From Chitinophaga pinensis (lineage in GTDB: Bacteria; Bacteroidota; Bacteroidia; Chitinophagales; CAMDFR01): 64,000 nucleotides of DNA. The notes below the pieces were generated by a model. The model made no database searches. It was not told the origin of the DNA and saw nothing but the letters and a program-made list of their open reading frames with translations. The translations under genes and the position numbers were made by a program. Shown in pieces: positions 61,838 to 64,000 of the stretch (positions within the stretch are counted from its first letter, which is position 1; every line of letters begins with the position of its first letter). Where the stretch lies: contig CAMDFR010000001.1 of assembly GCA_945897725.1 (NCBI GenBank), positions 62,001 through 126,000 on the forward strand, written 5' to 3'.

Positions 61838-62332
61838 TTAAAATGGCGGTGGTCCGTGAGGTGGTCCTTTCGGAGGGCCTTGTTGACCAGGAGACATCAT
61901 TCTTAAAGCATCATCGATAACTTCATCAAATTTTTTCTGTTGTGCAGAAGTACAAATAGCTCGCACCGCCTTAAAATGATAAAAAATAACCATCTCTATT
62001 TGTTTCTGAGTAGTCACAATAGAGTCTACCGCATTATTTAGTTGAATCGAATCTGATGCATTCTTGGCCAACATATCAAAAAAATGATCGTGAAATGCTT
62101 TGTTCTTATCTCGCAACGCTCTTACTTTATCTTGATGATCATGCTTCAAAATATCAAATTGATTCTGTTGCGCCTCACTAAAATGCAACTCCTCGCTTAA
62201 GAACGCACCAATATCCTGATGTCTCGGATTTCTACCATGTCGACCATTTGAATACCACATAAAGGCAAGCGTAGCAATGTTTATAGACAACAGCACCACA
62301 ATAATAATTTTAAAAAATTTTATATTTCCCAT
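61838..62332 (-). CDS. Periplasmic Spy/CnrX-like heavy-metal-sensor protein
   Basis: A 164-residue protein anchored by an N-terminal hydrophobic segment (about 6-25, FKIIIVVLLSINIATLAFMW) and otherwise helical, in the Spy/CpxP/Heavy-metal_resist pattern: EELHFSEAQQNQFDILKHDH then QDKVRALRDKNKAFHDHFFD. His-rich stretches (HGRNPRH, HDH, FHDHFF) could bind metal. The C-terminal tail is Gly/Pro-rich (PGQQGPPKGPPHGPPPF). It lies third in a minus-strand operon after an ECF sigma factor and a small single-span protein, the same gene composition as CnrYXH nickel/cobalt resistance control. Metal sensing is inferred. Confidence 0.85.
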   Translation of the reverse strand: MGNIKFFKIIIVVLLSINIATLAFMWYSNGRHGRNPRHQDIGAFLSEELHFSEAQQNQFDILKHDHQDKVRALRDKNKAFHDHFFDMLAKNASDSIQLNNAVDSIVTTQKQIEMVIFYHFKAVRAICTSAQQKKFDEVIDDALRMMSPGQQGPPKGPPHGPPPF

Positions 62333-62341
62333 ACCTTTTGC

Positions 62342-62635
62342 TTATTGATTGATGTAAGAAAAATATTCCGTATACAAAAGATTTGACTCCCCTGTTTTTA
62401 TTTCTTTTTCAGAAGAATAATGAAGGACGCTATACGAATTGATGCCAATCAGCAATAAAATGCTTGCAGCAATAGACCATTTAGAAATAGCGCTCATTTC
62501 TATCATGCGTTGTCTCTTCATGGAGAATCGTGCTAAAATTTTTGCATCCATCCCTTCTGGGACTTCCACTGGCGAGAGAGCATCCACGATATCTATCGTC
62601 TCTTCTATCCACTTTTCTTTGCTTTCCATATTCAT
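62342..62635 (-). CDS. Small single-span membrane protein, probable anti-sigma factor
   Basis: A 97-residue protein. The cytoplasmic N-terminal ~48 residues are charged (MESKEKWIEETIDIVDALSP then VEVPEGMDAKILARFSMKRQ). One membrane span lies at about 50-68 (WSIAASILLLIGINSYSVL), followed by a short periplasmic tail. Size and topology are those of small anti-sigma factors such as CnrY. Its position between an ECF sigma gene (30 bp upstream) and a Spy/CnrX-like gene (9 bp downstream) supports that role. No anti-sigma zinc motif is seen. The function is inferred from context. Confidence 0.75.
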   Translation of the reverse strand: MNMESKEKWIEETIDIVDALSPVEVPEGMDAKILARFSMKRQRMIEMSAISKWSIAASILLLIGINSYSVLHYSSEKEIKTGESNLLYTEYFSYINQ

Positions 62636-62665
62636 TTTGATGTTATTTTGTTTAAAAACTTGCTC

Positions 62666-63256
62666 TTATTTCTCATTCTCTTTGTAATAATCGCCTAATA
62701 TCTTCTTTAGGTTCTGTTTGGCTCTGAATAATAAAGACTCTACTGAAGACACTGTTACTTCCATAACCTCTGCTACCTCAACATAGCTCAGCTGCTCTAA
62801 TTTATTCAAAACAAATGCCGTCTTTTGATTTTCAGGTAATTGATCAATCGCTCGAAAAAGTATTTCTGTTCTCTCTTTGTTTTCTAATAATACGCCCGGA
62901 TGTATAAAATTCGGCCGATCATAAATGGGTTCATTGCTCTCTTCACTAAAAATACTACGCATAAACCCAAACCGCTTCTTTCGCTTTTTCATCCTTACAT
63001 AATCAAGGGATTTGGTAACGGCTATTCTATATACCCAAGTGGTGAGCTTAGACTCACCTTTAAATTGATGTATAGACTGAAAGACGGTCACAAAAACTTC
63101 TTGACAAATATCCTCCGCATCTTCAGAGTTTTGCAATAAATTCAAACAGGTATTATAAACCGTCTTTTTATATACTGTTATGAGCTGTTGATAGGCCGAC
63201 GTATCACCACTTTTTAGTAAAAAAATAAAATCAGGCTCATTTAAATTCGATATCAA
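62666..63256 (-). CDS. ECF-family RNA polymerase sigma factor
   Basis: A 196-residue extracytoplasmic-function sigma factor. Region 2 is at about 25-95 (LQNSEDAEDICQEVFVTVFQ, GESKLTTWVYRIAVTKSLDY). Region 4 is at about 130-185, with QLPENQKTAFVLNKLEQLSY and VEVAEVMEVTVSSVESLLFR forming the HTH. A basic linker (RMKKRKKRFGFMRS) joins them. It leads a three-gene operon with the single-span protein and the Spy/CnrX-like protein, and would be released from the membrane by a periplasmic signal to transcribe a small regulon. Confidence 0.94.
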   Translation of the reverse strand: MISNLNEPDFIFLLKSGDTSAYQQLITVYKKTVYNTCLNLLQNSEDAEDICQEVFVTVFQSIHQFKGESKLTTWVYRIAVTKSLDYVRMKKRKKRFGFMRSIFSEESNEPIYDRPNFIHPGVLLENKERTEILFRAIDQLPENQKTAFVLNKLEQLSYVEVAEVMEVTVSSVESLLFRAKQNLKKILGDYYKENEK

Positions 63257-63367
63257 TGGGAAGGAGAATTATGATTCGAAAGTAATAAAAAAAATTGGGG
63301 AACGCTCTGACAATAATAAAAGGGAAGCCTTCTTAAAATGAAATAACAGGATGAAAAGGGCTATCCA

Positions 63368-64000
63368 TTAAAAATGAAAACTATCGTAATAACCGGCCTT
63401 GTAGGGGAAGCGCTCGAGGTATAGCTTCTTTACTTTTTGAAAAATTTGCTTTCTAAATTCATCCACATTCTGTTTTTTTAAGGCAGAAATAAAAACAGCA
63501 TTATCATTCGTTCGCTGCATCCAACTGCTTTTCAATTCTGTCAATATATCATGTCTTTCACCTTCTGGTAAATACTTATCAAAAGTTTTCTCTTCATACA
63601 AATCCATTTTATTGAATACAACCAAGGTAGGTTTGTCTTGCACTTTCAATTCAGCCAATGTCTTATTCACAACATTGAGTTGATCCTCAAATGCCGGATG
63701 CGAAATATCTACTACATGGATAAGAACATCTGCTTCCAAGGTTTCCGCCAATGTGGACTTGAAACTTTCAATCAGATGATGTGGAAGTTTTCTAATGAAA
63801 CCTACAGTATCACTCAACAAAAAGGGAACATTTTCCAAAACTACTTTTCTTACAGTAGTGTCAAGGGTGGCAAACAATTTATTCTCTGCAAACACTTCAC
63901 TTTTACTCAACATATTCATGATGGTGCTCTTCCCAACATTGGTATAACCAACTAAAGCAACGCGAATCAATTCACCTCTATTCTTTCTCCTTAAGGTATC
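63368..64000 (-). CDS. hflX: HflX-like ribosome-associated GTPase, 5' part cut by window
   Basis: GTPase domain and C-terminus of HflX, a factor that splits stalled or heat-damaged ribosomes. The frame is open to the window edge: the ten codons before the internal TTG at 63970 read DTLRRKNRGE, then LIRVALVGYTNVGKST, the standard lead into the HflX P-loop. So the N-terminal half (~180 residues) lies beyond base 64000. Visible G motifs are GYTNVGKST (G1), the ATLDTTVRKV switch I, SDTVGFIRKLP (G3) and NKMD (G4). The end (YKAGYYDSFHF) is typical of Bacteroidota HflX. Confidence 0.94.
   Translation of the reverse strand, partial: DTLRRKNRGELIRVALVGYTNVGKSTIMNMLSKSEVFAENKLFATLDTTVRKVVLENVPFLLSDTVGFIRKLPHHLIESFKSTLAETLEADVLIHVVDISHPAFEDQLNVVNKTLAELKVQDKPTLVVFNKMDLYEEKTFDKYLPEGERHDILTELKSSWMQRTNDNAVFISALKKQNVDEFRKQIFQKVKKLYLERFPYKAGYYDSFHF

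Overview
This 64 kb window comes from an AT-rich member of the Bacteroidota, probably of the Chitinophagia/Sphingobacteriia type; the genus cannot be read from the sequence. The evidence is type IX secretion cargo with gliding-motility C-terminal domains, a DUF5723-TSP3-OmpA outer-membrane protein, a short Bacteroidota-type primary sigma factor, a bTHX ribosomal protein, almost no Shine-Dalgarno sites, and many TAnnTTTG (-7) promoter boxes just upstream of starts. Both window edges cut genes: an aldehyde dehydrogenase on the left and hflX on the right.

Layout. 0-16.5 kb: ALDH fragment, a repeat-rich spacer, a D-2-hydroxyacid-type FAD/Fe-S dehydrogenase, a TlpA-like thiol-disulfide protein, a secreted fibronectin-like protein, an M16 peptidase pair, an OmpA-family protein, guaB, a polyprenyl diphosphate synthase and a hydrolase. 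16.6-27.5 kb: an 1825-residue surface protein with ten ~77-residue repeats plus SprB repeats, a membrane protein, arfB-like, a polysaccharide deacetylase, gltX, an Asp-rich protein, a stand-alone B12-binding protein and an enoyl-CoA hydratase. 27.5-36.5 kb: an accessory segment bracketed by inverted copies of intergenic repeats and ending next to a tRNA-Asn(GTT). It holds a delta-60-repeat secreted protein, a cREC-domain protein overlapped by a duplicated-DUF2442 protein, an MmeI-like type IIG restriction-modification enzyme with an in-frame stop 40 codons before its natural end, an IS1595-type transposase translationally coupled to an XRE regulator, and a membrane protein. 36.7-52.5 kb: mostly housekeeping genes (PfkB kinase, bTHX, pdxH, ALDH, rpoD, pheS, thiL, pabA/trpG, cvpA, yqeY), then a carbamoyltransferase-DUF5989-SxtJ trio, an atypical SDR, an RsmI-like methylase and a short asparaginase. 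52.8-64 kb: a hipBA toxin-antitoxin pair with an operator-like inverted repeat, DUF1573, a TetR-TolC-MFP-RND efflux operon with a textbook Bacteroidota promoter, a convergent ECF sigma/small membrane protein/periplasmic metal-sensor-like module (Cnr-like arrangement), and the hflX GTPase domain.

The most interesting points are the accessory segment at 27.5-36.5 kb (the cREC/DUF2442 pair, the nonsense-interrupted type IIG enzyme, and a promoter/operator shared by the restriction gene and the transposase-XRE operon) and several families of dispersed palindromic intergenic repeats that recur across the window. Promoter calls rest on short motifs in AT-rich DNA and are offered with modest confidence.
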